From the NCBI GenBank assembly GCA_947854175.1, contig CANTYJ010000080.1:1-64000 (forward strand): 64,000 bases of DNA, written 5' to 3'. Positions 56,784-64,000 of this stretch are shown here, one piece after another (position 1 is the stretch's first letter; each line of letters opens with the position of its first letter). The position numbers and the translations under genes are program-made. The notes beneath the pieces were generated by a model. The model was not told the DNA's origin. It saw only the letters and a list, made by a program, of their open reading frames with translations, and ran no database searches. The stretch comes from an uncultured Turicimonas sp. (GTDB lineage Bacteria > Pseudomonadota > Gammaproteobacteria > Burkholderiales > Burkholderiaceae_F).

Positions 56784-58664
56784 GTGTCCTTAGGCAATAT
56801 CGTTTGGAAAAGAAAGAAGACGGAGAAAGAATTGGAACCGGAGAATTTAAAAAGACCGGCAAATCTGCTGAGTGTGACACAGGCAGTTCAAAGAATTGAT
56901 AGAACTGTCAAATCTCTTTCTACCATCTTAGTTGAGGGAGAAATAAGCAGTTTCCGCAATAACCTTGCAAGCGGTCACTGGTATTTTGACATCAAGGACT
57001 CTCAGTCTCAGCTTAAATGCATGATGTGGAGCTCTATAAATTCAAGGGTTAATTTTTATCCTGTTGCCGGCGATAAAGTTTGGGTTGCAGGAGAGTTATC
57101 CGTATATCCTAAAAGCGGAGAGCTTGGTTTGGTTGTCCGCAGGATGGTCAAGGCCGGAGAAGGTGCGCTCTTTGCAAAATTCCAGTTGTTGGTAAAAAAA
57201 CTAAGACAGGAAGGACTTTTCAATCCTGAACTTAAACGGCCGATTCCTAAAGTTCCTCGAACCATAGGTGTAATAACAGGCTTGCAGACAGCTGCTCTGA
57301 GGGACGTCATCAAACGAATCAAACAATATTCTCCTTATGTGGATATGATTATTTACCCGACGCCGGTACAAGGAGACAAAGCTGCCTCAGAGATTGTTAA
57401 ACAGCTGGATATAGCTTCCCGGAGAAAAGATGCGGATGTACTCTTACTCGTCCGGGGTGGAGGCTCTCTGGAGGATTTATGGTGTTTTAATGAGGAAATA
57501 GTGGCTAGGGCAATAAGAAGATGCCAAGTCCCGGTCATTACCGGAATTGGTCATGACAGCGACCAGACCATCGCGGATTTTGCTGCGGATCTTTCAATGC
57601 CAACTCCAACCGCTGCAGCTTCAGCTGCAGCAACCCCATTGGAACAACTTCTGTTGATGATAGCTAAACCATTAAAAGAAATTCACCGCATGATGGAAGG
57701 TAAGTTGGAGCTATCACAAAGTTCACTTGCCTATTCTTCCCGATACTTTGAAACACCCGAAACGTTCTTTTCCGTTTTTAAGAACCGTTTTAATATGGTT
57801 TCATGGACTTTTGTCAGAAACTGCGAAGGTATTGTTAGCCAGAGGCAGCAGATATTATTGCTGAGCATCAGCGGGTTGCGCCAATTATCTCCTGTTTCGA
57901 TGAATCAGAAACTGGTTTCTTTGGTGACTTCTCTGTCGGTCTCTACTCATAGTAGCCTGAATAAAAAAACTCAGGCAGTCAGATTAAATTTGCCGCCTCT
58001 TAAAGAATTAATTAATCATAAAAAAGAACAGAATAAGGCCTTAGTAGAACGCGTTCGTCACCTGGTACTGATATTACGGTTTCAGCATAAAAATAAATTA
58101 GAAGGCCTGTTGACGGCTCTAAAAACCAGACAAGGTCTGGAAAACAAAAAAATTGTTCTCAAAGATGTTTTTTTGAACTTTCAAATAACTTCTCAAACGG
58201 ACTATAAGAGACAGGCAGGACGTTTCAGAGTGCTGCCTTCCAGTCCTCTATCTTCAATTAAAGAATCGAGATTAACGTGCGGAATAGTTGTATCTAATCT
58301 GAAAAAAACACAGGAAAAATATCTGCTTCTTGTTCGGAATAAACTCTCTGTACAGAAAAAAGACTTTTACCTGCATCGGCCCGGAATTCAGCAGGAGCCT
58401 ATTAAAAGAACCATGGCCGCGCTGAAAGTAAACCAAGGGCTGTCTTTGACAATAAAGGTGTCGACTTTAAATTCCTTGCGGAAAGCCTTGGATGCCTATA
58501 ATCCTCAACGTATTCTTAAGATGGGGTATGCCCTGGTTAAGAAAGACGGCAAGGTCGTTGAAAAAGCAGCAGGACTCAGAGCCGGGGAAGTGCTCGAGAT
58601 TGTTTTCATAGATCATGAGGTATCTGCCCGAGTTGAGAGAGACGGAGCGGCAGGAGCGAAGTAA
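56784..58664 (+). CDS. xseA: Exodeoxyribonuclease VII large subunit, extended form
   Basis: Large subunit of the single-strand-specific exonuclease VII. The N-terminal OB-fold (VEGEISSFRNN and GHWYFDIKD), the catalytic domain with GVITGLQTAALRDVI, RGGGSLEDLWCFNEE and GIGHDSDQTIADFAAD, and the C-terminal NPQRILKMGYALVKKDGK are clear. The length of 626 residues exceeds the usual 400-460. The extra length lies mainly in the helical region between about 290 and 570, with about 25 residues at the N-terminus. A GTG at 56784 or a TTG at 56834 (GGAGAAAG upstream) could be the start. xseB is not in the window. Confidence 0.92.
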   Translation: MSLGNIVWKRKKTEKELEPENLKRPANLLSVTQAVQRIDRTVKSLSTILVEGEISSFRNNLASGHWYFDIKDSQSQLKCMMWSSINSRVNFYPVAGDKVWVAGELSVYPKSGELGLVVRRMVKAGEGALFAKFQLLVKKLRQEGLFNPELKRPIPKVPRTIGVITGLQTAALRDVIKRIKQYSPYVDMIIYPTPVQGDKAASEIVKQLDIASRRKDADVLLLVRGGGSLEDLWCFNEEIVARAIRRCQVPVITGIGHDSDQTIADFAADLSMPTPTAAASAAATPLEQLLLMIAKPLKEIHRMMEGKLELSQSSLAYSSRYFETPETFFSVFKNRFNMVSWTFVRNCEGIVSQRQQILLLSISGLRQLSPVSMNQKLVSLVTSLSVSTHSSLNKKTQAVRLNLPPLKELINHKKEQNKALVERVRHLVLILRFQHKNKLEGLLTALKTRQGLENKKIVLKDVFLNFQITSQTDYKRQAGRFRVLPSSPLSSIKESRLTCGIVVSNLKKTQEKYLLLVRNKLSVQKKDFYLHRPGIQQEPIKRTMAALKVNQGLSLTIKVSTLNSLRKALDAYNPQRILKMGYALVKKDGKVVEKAAGLRAGEVLEIVFIDHEVSARVERDGAAGAK

Positions 58665-58714
58665 TGGACCATAATATCCCGGTTAAAGAATAAAATGAAT
58701 AAGGAGACAAAAAG

Positions 58715-59299
58715 ATGGCTTTTACCCTACCGCCGTTACCATTTGATATGAAGGCACTTGAGCCTTACATGAGCGAAAAGACATTGTCTTATCACTATGG
58801 GAAGCACCACAAAGCCTATGTTGATACTTTGAATACTCTTATTCAGGGTACTGATTACGAAAAAATGCCGCTTGAAGAGATTATTCGAACCACACAGCAG
58901 GGTCCGATTTTTAATAATGCCGCACAAAACTGGAACCATACATTCTTCTGGAACAGCCTGAAACCTAACGGCGGGGGAGAACCATCAGGACGTGTAGGCA
59001 AAGCTATTGCCGCTCAATGGGGTAGCTATGACGCGTTCAAACAGACTTTTATCAAGAGTGCTGTCGGTAATTTTGGTTCCGGCTGGACTTGGCTTGTTCA
59101 GAAAGAAGACGGGACATTGGATATTGTTAACACCGGCAATGCAGGCACTCCTATCACAACTCCGAATCGTCCGCTTATAACATGTGATGTTTGGGAACAT
59201 GCTTACTATCTGGATTACTACAATGTTCGTGCACAGTTTGTAACTACTTTCCTTGAAGAGTTAGTCAACTGGGATTTCGCAGATAAGAACATGCAATAA
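58715..59299 (+). CDS. sodB: Iron superoxide dismutase
   Basis: Cytoplasmic dismutase of superoxide. The metal ligands are found in order: His near residue 27 (LSYHYGKHH), His in QNWNHTFFW near 73, and Asp and His in DVWEHAYYLDY near 157 and 161. GPIFNNAAQN and other positions favour the iron form. The length of 194 residues is normal. AAGGAGA lies before the ATG. It is a single-gene unit with a terminator, and gives superoxide protection in what looks like an oxygen-sensitive organism. Confidence 0.96.
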   Translation: MAFTLPPLPFDMKALEPYMSEKTLSYHYGKHHKAYVDTLNTLIQGTDYEKMPLEEIIRTTQQGPIFNNAAQNWNHTFFWNSLKPNGGGEPSGRVGKAIAAQWGSYDAFKQTFIKSAVGNFGSGWTWLVQKEDGTLDIVNTGNAGTPITTPNRPLITCDVWEHAYYLDYYNVRAQFVTTFLEELVNWDFADKNMQ

Positions 59300-59321
59300 A
59301 AGCTTGTAATTGTAAAGTGTG

Positions 59322-59340
59322 GCCGGGCTTGCCCGGCTTT
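59322..59340 (+). terminator. Terminator after sodB
   Basis: GCCGGGC-TT-GCCCGGC forms a 7-bp GC stem and is followed by TTTATT. Confidence 0.8.
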
Positions 59341-59342
59341 AT

Positions 59343-59768
59343 TCATGGGCGGAAGGTGAGGATATCGCCGGCTTTTATCCCGTTGTTTTTGAACCACCCC
59401 TGATTCATTTCTAGAGCATAACGTACATCACCACTGCTGCAGTGAAGATCTGTTGTTTGCGGGCTCATGTTTTCCAGGTTAATTATTTTTCCCTTTGCAT
59501 CAATAAAGGCAACCGAAAGAGGGATGAGCGTATTTTTCATCCACATGCAGATTCTTCTATCGGAATTAAAAATAAACAGCATCCCGGAGTCTTTAGGCAG
59601 GCTTTGGCGGAACATTAAGCCTTTTTCTCTTGAGCTATCGGTATTAGCGATTTCAACGGCAATCTTTTTGTCTTTGATCTGAACTGTCTGAGTTTCAGAG
59701 CTGCCAGCCACGTTGTTCAAAAAGAGGCTTAAACATAAAGCCGGTAATAAAATGAATGGATTTTTCAT
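59343..59768 (-). CDS. Exported DUF192 protein
   Basis: A 141-residue protein with a signal peptide (NPFILLPALCLSLFLNN, cleavage near residue 23) and one DUF192 domain; REKGLMFRQSLP, MWMKNTLIPLSVAFID and the C-terminal GIKAGDILTF are the family signatures. The role of DUF192 is unknown. An in-frame ATG at 59786 lies inside the csp terminator stem, so the ATG at 59768 is chosen. The gene has almost no room for its own promoter after that terminator and may depend on read-through. Confidence 0.85.
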   Translation of the reverse strand: MKNPFILLPALCLSLFLNNVAGSSETQTVQIKDKKIAVEIANTDSSREKGLMFRQSLPKDSGMLFIFNSDRRICMWMKNTLIPLSVAFIDAKGKIINLENMSPQTTDLHCSSGDVRYALEMNQGWFKNNGIKAGDILTFRP

Positions 59769-59772
59769 AATC

Positions 59773-59796
59773 AAAAAACTCGGCATTTCGCCGAGT
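59773..59796 (-). terminator. Rho-independent terminator after the cold-shock gene
   Basis: On the minus strand ACTCGGC-GAAAT-GCCGAGT is followed by a run of six T. Confidence 0.88.
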
Positions 59797-59815
59797 CTTT
59801 AAGGTCTAATTTTGT

Positions 59816-60019
59816 TTAGGCGGGCTTAATGTTATCGGCCTGTTTGCCTTTTTCACCGACCTTCAAGTCATAGGTTACTTTTTGACCTTCTTTAAGAGTC
59901 TTAAAGCCATCCATCTTGATAGCTGAGAAGTGAGCAAAGAGATCTTCACCGCCGTCATCCGGAGTGATAAATCCGTAGCCTTTAACGTCGTTAAACCATT
60001 TTACGGTTCCTGTTGCCAT
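59816..60019 (-). CDS. Cold-shock family protein
   Basis: A 67-residue single-domain RNA/DNA-binding protein of the CspA family. RNP1 (KGYGFITP) and RNP2 (LFAHFSAI) are intact. [12 protein letters not shown] is the standard start. GGAGATATATAA before the ATG gives a good ribosome site. About 380 nt of non-coding DNA lies upstream, compatible with the long regulatory leader usual for csp genes. Which paralog it is, and whether it is cold-induced, cannot be decided from sequence. Confidence 0.95.
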   Translation of the reverse strand: MATGTVKWFNDVKGYGFITPDDGGEDLFAHFSAIKMDGFKTLKEGQKVTYDLKVGEKGKQADNIKPA

Positions 60020-60399
60020 TTATATATCTCCAAAACTTTAACGGCGTTGTCTCTGAAGCTCACCCGCCACTGATTGTGTAATTTGACAGTTGTTCAAGCT
60101 GGTTTTCCACAACCGGTACGACCTTTTGTTGAATCCTTACTACCTTATACTGCCTATACTGTCTGTGAGAAAAGACTGACAGTGATTAGATTTTTAATGT
60201 TTAAGTGGAAAAAGTCAACGGTACCAAAGTATCATAGCCAGGATAGGCGGAGGTTATTTTCTGCTCCAATAGCAGTTACTACCCCCTTTGCCCCTCGAGA
60301 ACTAGGCTAACTAAGCCACAGATAAGGCTTTTGGCTAAAAATCAGGGCTGAAGGTTAATCCGCAAGTTATTGTTGTTATCTAACCACATCAAAGAGACT
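60020..60399. other. Intergenic region between the cold-shock gene and clpS
   Basis: No gene is supported. On the minus strand TTGACT is followed after 17 nt by AAAAAT near 60195-60223, a possible csp promoter that would give a leader of about 170 nt. TATAAG near 60145 on the same strand is an alternative -10. The clpS promoter must lie in the right half. A small AAGCC...GGCTTTT hairpin lies near 60314-60332. Confidence 0.35.
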
Positions 60400-60720
60400 A
60401 TGTCGCGTTTTCATACAGAAACTTCAACCATGGTAAAACCTCGTGTTAAACCATATAAAAAACCTAGCCGTTGGAAAGTGATTCTCCATAATGATGATGT
60501 CACGACAATGGATTTTGTCATTAGGCTATTAATGGTTATATTCGGTAAAAGTACTGATGACGCGACTGCTATCATGCTAAAAGTACATGAGGAAGGGAGC
60601 GGTATTGCGGGTGTTTACAGCCGTGACATCGCAGAGACAAAAATGTTGAAATCCAGAGAAATGGCAAAAGAAGAAGGATTCCCTTTGAAAATTACTATAG
60701 AGGAAGAAAGTCAACCGTAA
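60400..60720 (+). CDS. clpS: ClpS adaptor of the ClpAP protease
   Basis: Adaptor that delivers N-degron substrates to ClpA. The family core WKVILHNDDVTTMDFVI binds the N-terminal residue, and the later VHEEGSGIAGVYSRDIAE helix contacts ClpA. The length is 106 residues from the ATG at 60400; the frame is open to a TTG at 60370, but AAGAGA before the ATG supports the shorter form. It is directly followed by clpA, with no gap, so the adaptor and its protease are co-expressed. Confidence 0.95.
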   Translation: MSRFHTETSTMVKPRVKPYKKPSRWKVILHNDDVTTMDFVIRLLMVIFGKSTDDATAIMLKVHEEGSGIAGVYSRDIAETKMLKSREMAKEEGFPLKITIEEESQP

Positions 60721-63021
60721 ATGAGTAGTTTAAGCAGCGAAGTTCAAAAGATTATGATGGTCGTCTTCTTAAGAGGACGAAGCGACCGCGTAGAGTATCT
60801 GACTCTTGAGTATTTATTATGGGGTCTGCTACAAAATGAAGGCGTCGAAGAATTCCTTCAGGACAATGATGTCGATCCTCATGAAATCGAAAATGAGTTA
60901 AACCTCATATTGTCGAAACAAATAGCTGAACAAAATAAGATTCCCCAGGATAAAAATCCGGATGTCACAATAGGCTATTCAAGAGTTCTTCAAAGAGCAA
61001 TCATAAAAGTCAGATCGGACGACAGAGATGAAGTCGACAGTTTGGATCTGCTTGATTCTCTATTAGCTGAAAAAGATAGTGAGGCCGTTTATCTGCTGAA
61101 TCAGCACAACATTGATAGATCGATTCTTACGACTTATATCGAAAATCTGATGGAAGAGACCAGACAAGCTCAGGAAATGGAATCAGAAGGTCCTGAGCGC
61201 CGTCATAACGGAAAAAAATCTCTTCTGGAGACGTACGCCCTTAACCTGAACACAGAAGTTAAGGAAGGCCGTCTGGATCCGCTTGTCGGCCGGGGCGAAG
61301 AAATTGAACGGGTATTGCAGGTTTTAACCAGACGCAGAAAAAATAATCCAATTCTGGTTGGTGAGGCAGGTGTCGGTAAGACGGCAATTGGTGAAGGTTT
61401 GGCTTACAAAATAGTCAAAGGAGAGGTTCCTAAGTTTCTTAAAGACTACGAAGTCTATTCGGTGGATCTAGGCTCAATGCTGGCCGGAACACATTATAGA
61501 GGCGACTTCGAGGAAAGAATGAAGGGACTGATCAAAGAAGTTGAGTCTAAGCCTAAGACAATTCTTTTTATTGATGAGATTCACCAGATTCTGGGCGCCG
61601 GTAGTGCAGAAGGCTCCGCCTCAGACGCAGCTACTTTATTAAAACCGCATTTGGCCAAGGGAACTCTGAGGATAATCGGTGCAACAACCTATGATGAACT
61701 TAGGAAAATATTGCGTCGCGATTCTGCTTTAATGAGGCGTTTCCAGAAGATTGATGTGTCTGAACCGACCATTAAAGAAACCATTGATATTCTTAAAGGT
61801 CTGAAGGAAAAGTTCGAGGAACATCATGGTGTGGTTTATAAAGACTCTGCCATCATTTCAGCGGTTGAGCTTTCTAACAGATATATATCTGATAGAAAAC
61901 TTCCCGATAAGGCCATCGATGTAATTGACGAAGCAGGTGCCAGAAGAAGACTTCATCCTGAGGGACGCTCCAATATTATTACTAAAGCGGATGTGGAAGA
62001 GGTGATAACTAAGATTGCAAGAGTGCCTCCCCAAACTGTATCCACGGACGACAAGAACCGTTTAAAGACTTTAAGTGATACCTTAAAAAACGTCATTTTT
62101 GGTCAGAATGCTGCCATTGAATCAGTCACGGACGCTATTAAGTTATCCAGAAGCGGACTAGGTAAAACTGACAGACCAATAGGAGCTTTCCTTTTTACAG
62201 GACCGACCGGAGTAGGAAAAACTGAATTAGCTAAACAATTAGCTTTGGCAATGGGCGTTCAGCTTATCCGTTTCGATATGAGCGAATACATGGAAAAGTT
62301 CTCTGTATCTCGCCTTATCGGAGCGCCTCCGGGATATGTAGGTTTTGATCAGGGAGGACTTCTTACTGAAGAGATTGGTAAGCATCCTCATAGTGTTCTG
62401 TTGCTCGATGAAATTGAGAAAGCTCATCCTGATATTTACAACATCTTGCTTCAAGTGATGGATCATGGCGCCTTGACAGACAATAACGGTAAGACGGCCG
62501 ACTTTAAAAATGTCATCCTGATTCTGACCACCAATGCCGGTGCTTCTGATCTCAGCAAAACGTCGATTGGCTTTATTAGCTCATCTCATTATTCTGATGA
62601 AAAGGCTGAAATCAATAAGACATTCACTCCTGAGTTTAGAAACCGTCTTGATGCAATTATTCCTTTCAAAGCCTTGGGCAATGAAGAAATCAGGCGGGTA
62701 GTTGATAAGTTCCTGCTTGAGGTTGAAAACCAGTTGCATCTCAAGAAGGTTGAAGCGACATTTACGGAACCACTGAAAGAATATCTGGCCAAGAAAGGAT
62801 TTGATCCGAAGATGGGTGCTCGTCCCATGTCCAGACTCATTCAGAATACCATTCGTAAATCTTTGGCTGATGAGCTTCTGTTCGGGCAGTTATCCAACGG
62901 CGGAAAGGTTACTATTGGTCTCGATGAAAATGAGAAAGTTACTCTGGATATTACTCAGAGCAACTTGTTTAAAAACCATCAGGAGGAAGATGAAGAATTA
63001 GAAACCGTTCGGGCCGAATAA
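60721..63021 (+). CDS. clpA: ATP-dependent Clp protease ATP-binding subunit ClpA
   Basis: Hexameric AAA+ unfoldase that feeds ClpP. Two AAA+ modules are present: GEAGVGKTAIGEG near residue 217 and [13 protein letters not shown] near 496. An N-terminal ClpS-binding domain (1-150) precedes them. There is no long M domain, unlike ClpB. The ClpP-contact loop typically reads IGL/IGF, and TSIGFISS near 620 fits. The length of 766 residues is normal. The start follows the clpS stop immediately. Confidence 0.97.
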   Translation: MSSLSSEVQKIMMVVFLRGRSDRVEYLTLEYLLWGLLQNEGVEEFLQDNDVDPHEIENELNLILSKQIAEQNKIPQDKNPDVTIGYSRVLQRAIIKVRSDDRDEVDSLDLLDSLLAEKDSEAVYLLNQHNIDRSILTTYIENLMEETRQAQEMESEGPERRHNGKKSLLETYALNLNTEVKEGRLDPLVGRGEEIERVLQVLTRRRKNNPILVGEAGVGKTAIGEGLAYKIVKGEVPKFLKDYEVYSVDLGSMLAGTHYRGDFEERMKGLIKEVESKPKTILFIDEIHQILGAGSAEGSASDAATLLKPHLAKGTLRIIGATTYDELRKILRRDSALMRRFQKIDVSEPTIKETIDILKGLKEKFEEHHGVVYKDSAIISAVELSNRYISDRKLPDKAIDVIDEAGARRRLHPEGRSNIITKADVEEVITKIARVPPQTVSTDDKNRLKTLSDTLKNVIFGQNAAIESVTDAIKLSRSGLGKTDRPIGAFLFTGPTGVGKTELAKQLALAMGVQLIRFDMSEYMEKFSVSRLIGAPPGYVGFDQGGLLTEEIGKHPHSVLLLDEIEKAHPDIYNILLQVMDHGALTDNNGKTADFKNVILILTTNAGASDLSKTSIGFISSSHYSDEKAEINKTFTPEFRNRLDAIIPFKALGNEEIRRVVDKFLLEVENQLHLKKVEATFTEPLKEYLAKKGFDPKMGARPMSRLIQNTIRKSLADELLFGQLSNGGKVTIGLDENEKVTLDITQSNLFKNHQEEDEELETVRAE

Positions 63022-63024
63022 CAG

Positions 63025-63046
63025 AAAACGGCGCCGGAAGCGCCGT
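63025..63046. terminator. Convergent hairpin between clpA and dut
   Basis: ACGGCGC-CGGAA-GCGCCGT gives a 7-bp stem. On the minus strand TTTTCTG follows, so it serves dut best. On the + strand only a short T-poor tail follows. Confidence 0.6.
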
Positions 63047-63059
63047 CAAGATTAAATAT

Positions 63060-63506
63060 TTAACTAATACCGGAGGACCCGAATCCTCCGGTTCCTCTTT
63101 CTGAATGGATAAATTCAGTTGTTTCTTCAAATTGGGCGTGTACGACAGGAACAATAACCAGCTGGGCAATCCTATCCATTGGCTCAATGGTGAAAGGCTG
63201 TTTTGAACGGTTCCAGCAGGATATTTTCAGTTCTCCCTGATAATCCGAGTCAATGAGTCCAACTAGATTTCCTAGAACAATTCCATGTTTATGGCCGAGG
63301 CCGGAGCGGGGAAGAATTAAGGCTGCATAATTGGGATCTTCTAGATAAATAGCTATTCCTGTCCCGATTAATGCTACCTCGTTCGGCTCAAGAACTTTAG
63401 GTTCGTCAAGAATGGCTCTAAGATCCAAACCGGCTGCTCCCACGCTACCATAAGCCGGCGGATTTTCTTTTGCTCTTTGATCAAGATACTTAATTTGAAC
63501 TTTCAC
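63060..63506 (-). CDS. dut: dUTP diphosphatase
   Basis: Hydrolyses dUTP to dUMP, which keeps uracil out of DNA and feeds dTMP synthesis. The trimeric dUTPase motifs are [40 protein letters not shown] and [11 protein letters not shown]. The GTG at 63506 is chosen: it overlaps the coaBC stop as GTGA, has AAGGA upstream and gives the usual length of 148 residues. The open frame extends to 63578 inside coaBC, but that part is not dUTPase-like. coaBC-dut is a common pair. Confidence 0.96.
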   Translation of the reverse strand: MKVQIKYLDQRAKENPPAYGSVGAAGLDLRAILDEPKVLEPNEVALIGTGIAIYLEDPNYAALILPRSGLGHKHGIVLGNLVGLIDSDYQGELKISCWNRSKQPFTIEPMDRIAQLVIVPVVHAQFEETTEFIHSERGTGGFGSSGIS

Positions 63507-64000
63507 TGAGATTCCTTTTTTAGAAGTTCTGCAACTTTTATGATGATTTGTTGAGATAGATCCTGTTTGGTTTGACAAGGAAGGTGCTGTGAACCGTGTG
63601 AGGTCACAAAAATTGCGGTGTTAACGTCGCTATTTATAGCAGAGGCAGAATTGCCGATAATCATGTCAGCGTTCTTCCTGACGAGCTTAGATTTAGCGTT
63701 TTCTTCTATATTTTCAGTTTCAGCGGCAAATCCAACAGTGAGCGGTTTATCCGGAAGTGCGCCGACCATTTTCAGAATATCTTCATTTTCTGTTAATTCA
63801 ATAGATTTGAAAACAGTATTTTCTCTTTTAATTTTTGAAGAAACTTCATGAACCGGACGGTAATCAGCCACCGCGGCCACCGCGATAAAGACTTCAGGAT
63901 GTCTTAAACAGATTAATTCAAAGACTTTGTCTTTCATCTGTTCAGCCGTTTCAATATCGAATCGTTCTACGCCTGCCGGTGTCGGTAAGTTAACGGGGCC
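63503..64000 (-). CDS. coaBC: CoaBC, C-terminal part (phosphopantothenoylcysteine synthetase domain), cut by window edge
   Basis: The frame is open to the right edge, so only about 165 C-terminal residues are visible. [15 protein letters not shown] at the edge, AAVADYRP, the Lys pattern [11 protein letters not shown] and [14 protein letters not shown] match the CoaB domain, which joins cysteine to 4'-phosphopantothenate in coenzyme A synthesis. The decarboxylase CoaC half lies outside. Its stop overlaps the dut start by 4 nt, so the two are coupled. Confidence 0.94.
   Translation of the reverse strand, partial: GPVNLPTPAGVERFDIETAEQMKDKVFELICLRHPEVFIAVAAVADYRPVHEVSSKIKRENTVFKSIELTENEDILKMVGALPDKPLTVGFAAETENIEENAKSKLVRKNADMIIGNSASAINSDVNTAIFVTSHGSQHLPCQTKQDLSQQIIIKVAELLKKESQ

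Noticed and set aside
56552-56797. 81-codon frame on the minus strand across the DnaA-box region
   Set aside because: It reads through the repeated boxes (giving QQYPQSYPQNN) and overlaps the xseA start. The repeated DNA motif explains the openness better than a gene.

Overview
The window is a moderately AT-rich bacterial chromosome segment. Its conserved gene order is ndk-rlmN-rodZ-ispG-hisS-yfgM-bamB-der-hfq-hflX-hflK-hflC-hisZ-purA. This order, a Bug-type tripartite tricarboxylate transporter and an FNR gene divergent from anaerobic hemN point to an oxygen-limited betaproteobacterium of the Burkholderiales. A gut Sutterellaceae-like organism is the best guess, but that placement is inference.

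Layout. 1-1393: end of one membrane protein and two more unknown membrane proteins. 1638-16671: the long housekeeping block, all on +. 16726-19535: a phosphoribosyltransferase and molybdenum cofactor genes mobB-moeA-moaE. 19744-22335: clpB. 22516-24085: an orphan AbrB-like regulator and dinB, both on -. 24103-30136: a compact CRISPR-Cas locus read on -, in the order cas1, a GC-rich intergenic block, cas12c, leader, array. It ends at a small interrupted ORF and a tRNA-Leu. 30908-35540: a five-gene operon encoding a permuted ATP-grasp enzyme, an alpha-E protein, a transglutaminase-like protease and two M14/AstE-like proteins, the second lacking metal ligands. 35551-43470: yigZ, a divergent SbcC-like protein, DUF3597, a Tat-exported thioredoxin-fold protein and glnS. 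44112-47139: tctCBA. 47270-49530: fnr and hemN. 49666-56293: alaS, galE, adk, kdsB, a Trm112-like gene and lpxK. 56294-56783: an intergenic region with a DnaA-box cluster. 56784-64000: xseA, sodB, DUF192, csp, clpS-clpA, dut and partial coaBC.

The main accessory system is a two-protein type V-C CRISPR-Cas locus. It has a Cas12c-like effector of about 1,301 residues, Cas1 without Cas2 or Cas4, and 11 identical 25-bp repeats with 18-20 nt spacers. The cas1-cas12c gap holds a GC-rich foldable block with short complementarity to the repeat, a scoutRNA candidate. The array abuts dinB, and a promoter-like element abuts the array.

Other items worth a second look are the origin-like DnaA-box cluster upstream of xseA, the ATP-grasp/alpha-E peptide-metabolism operon, an insertion of about 100 residues in the GlnRS catalytic core, an SbcC-like protein with eroded ATPase motifs, and an enlarged XseA.
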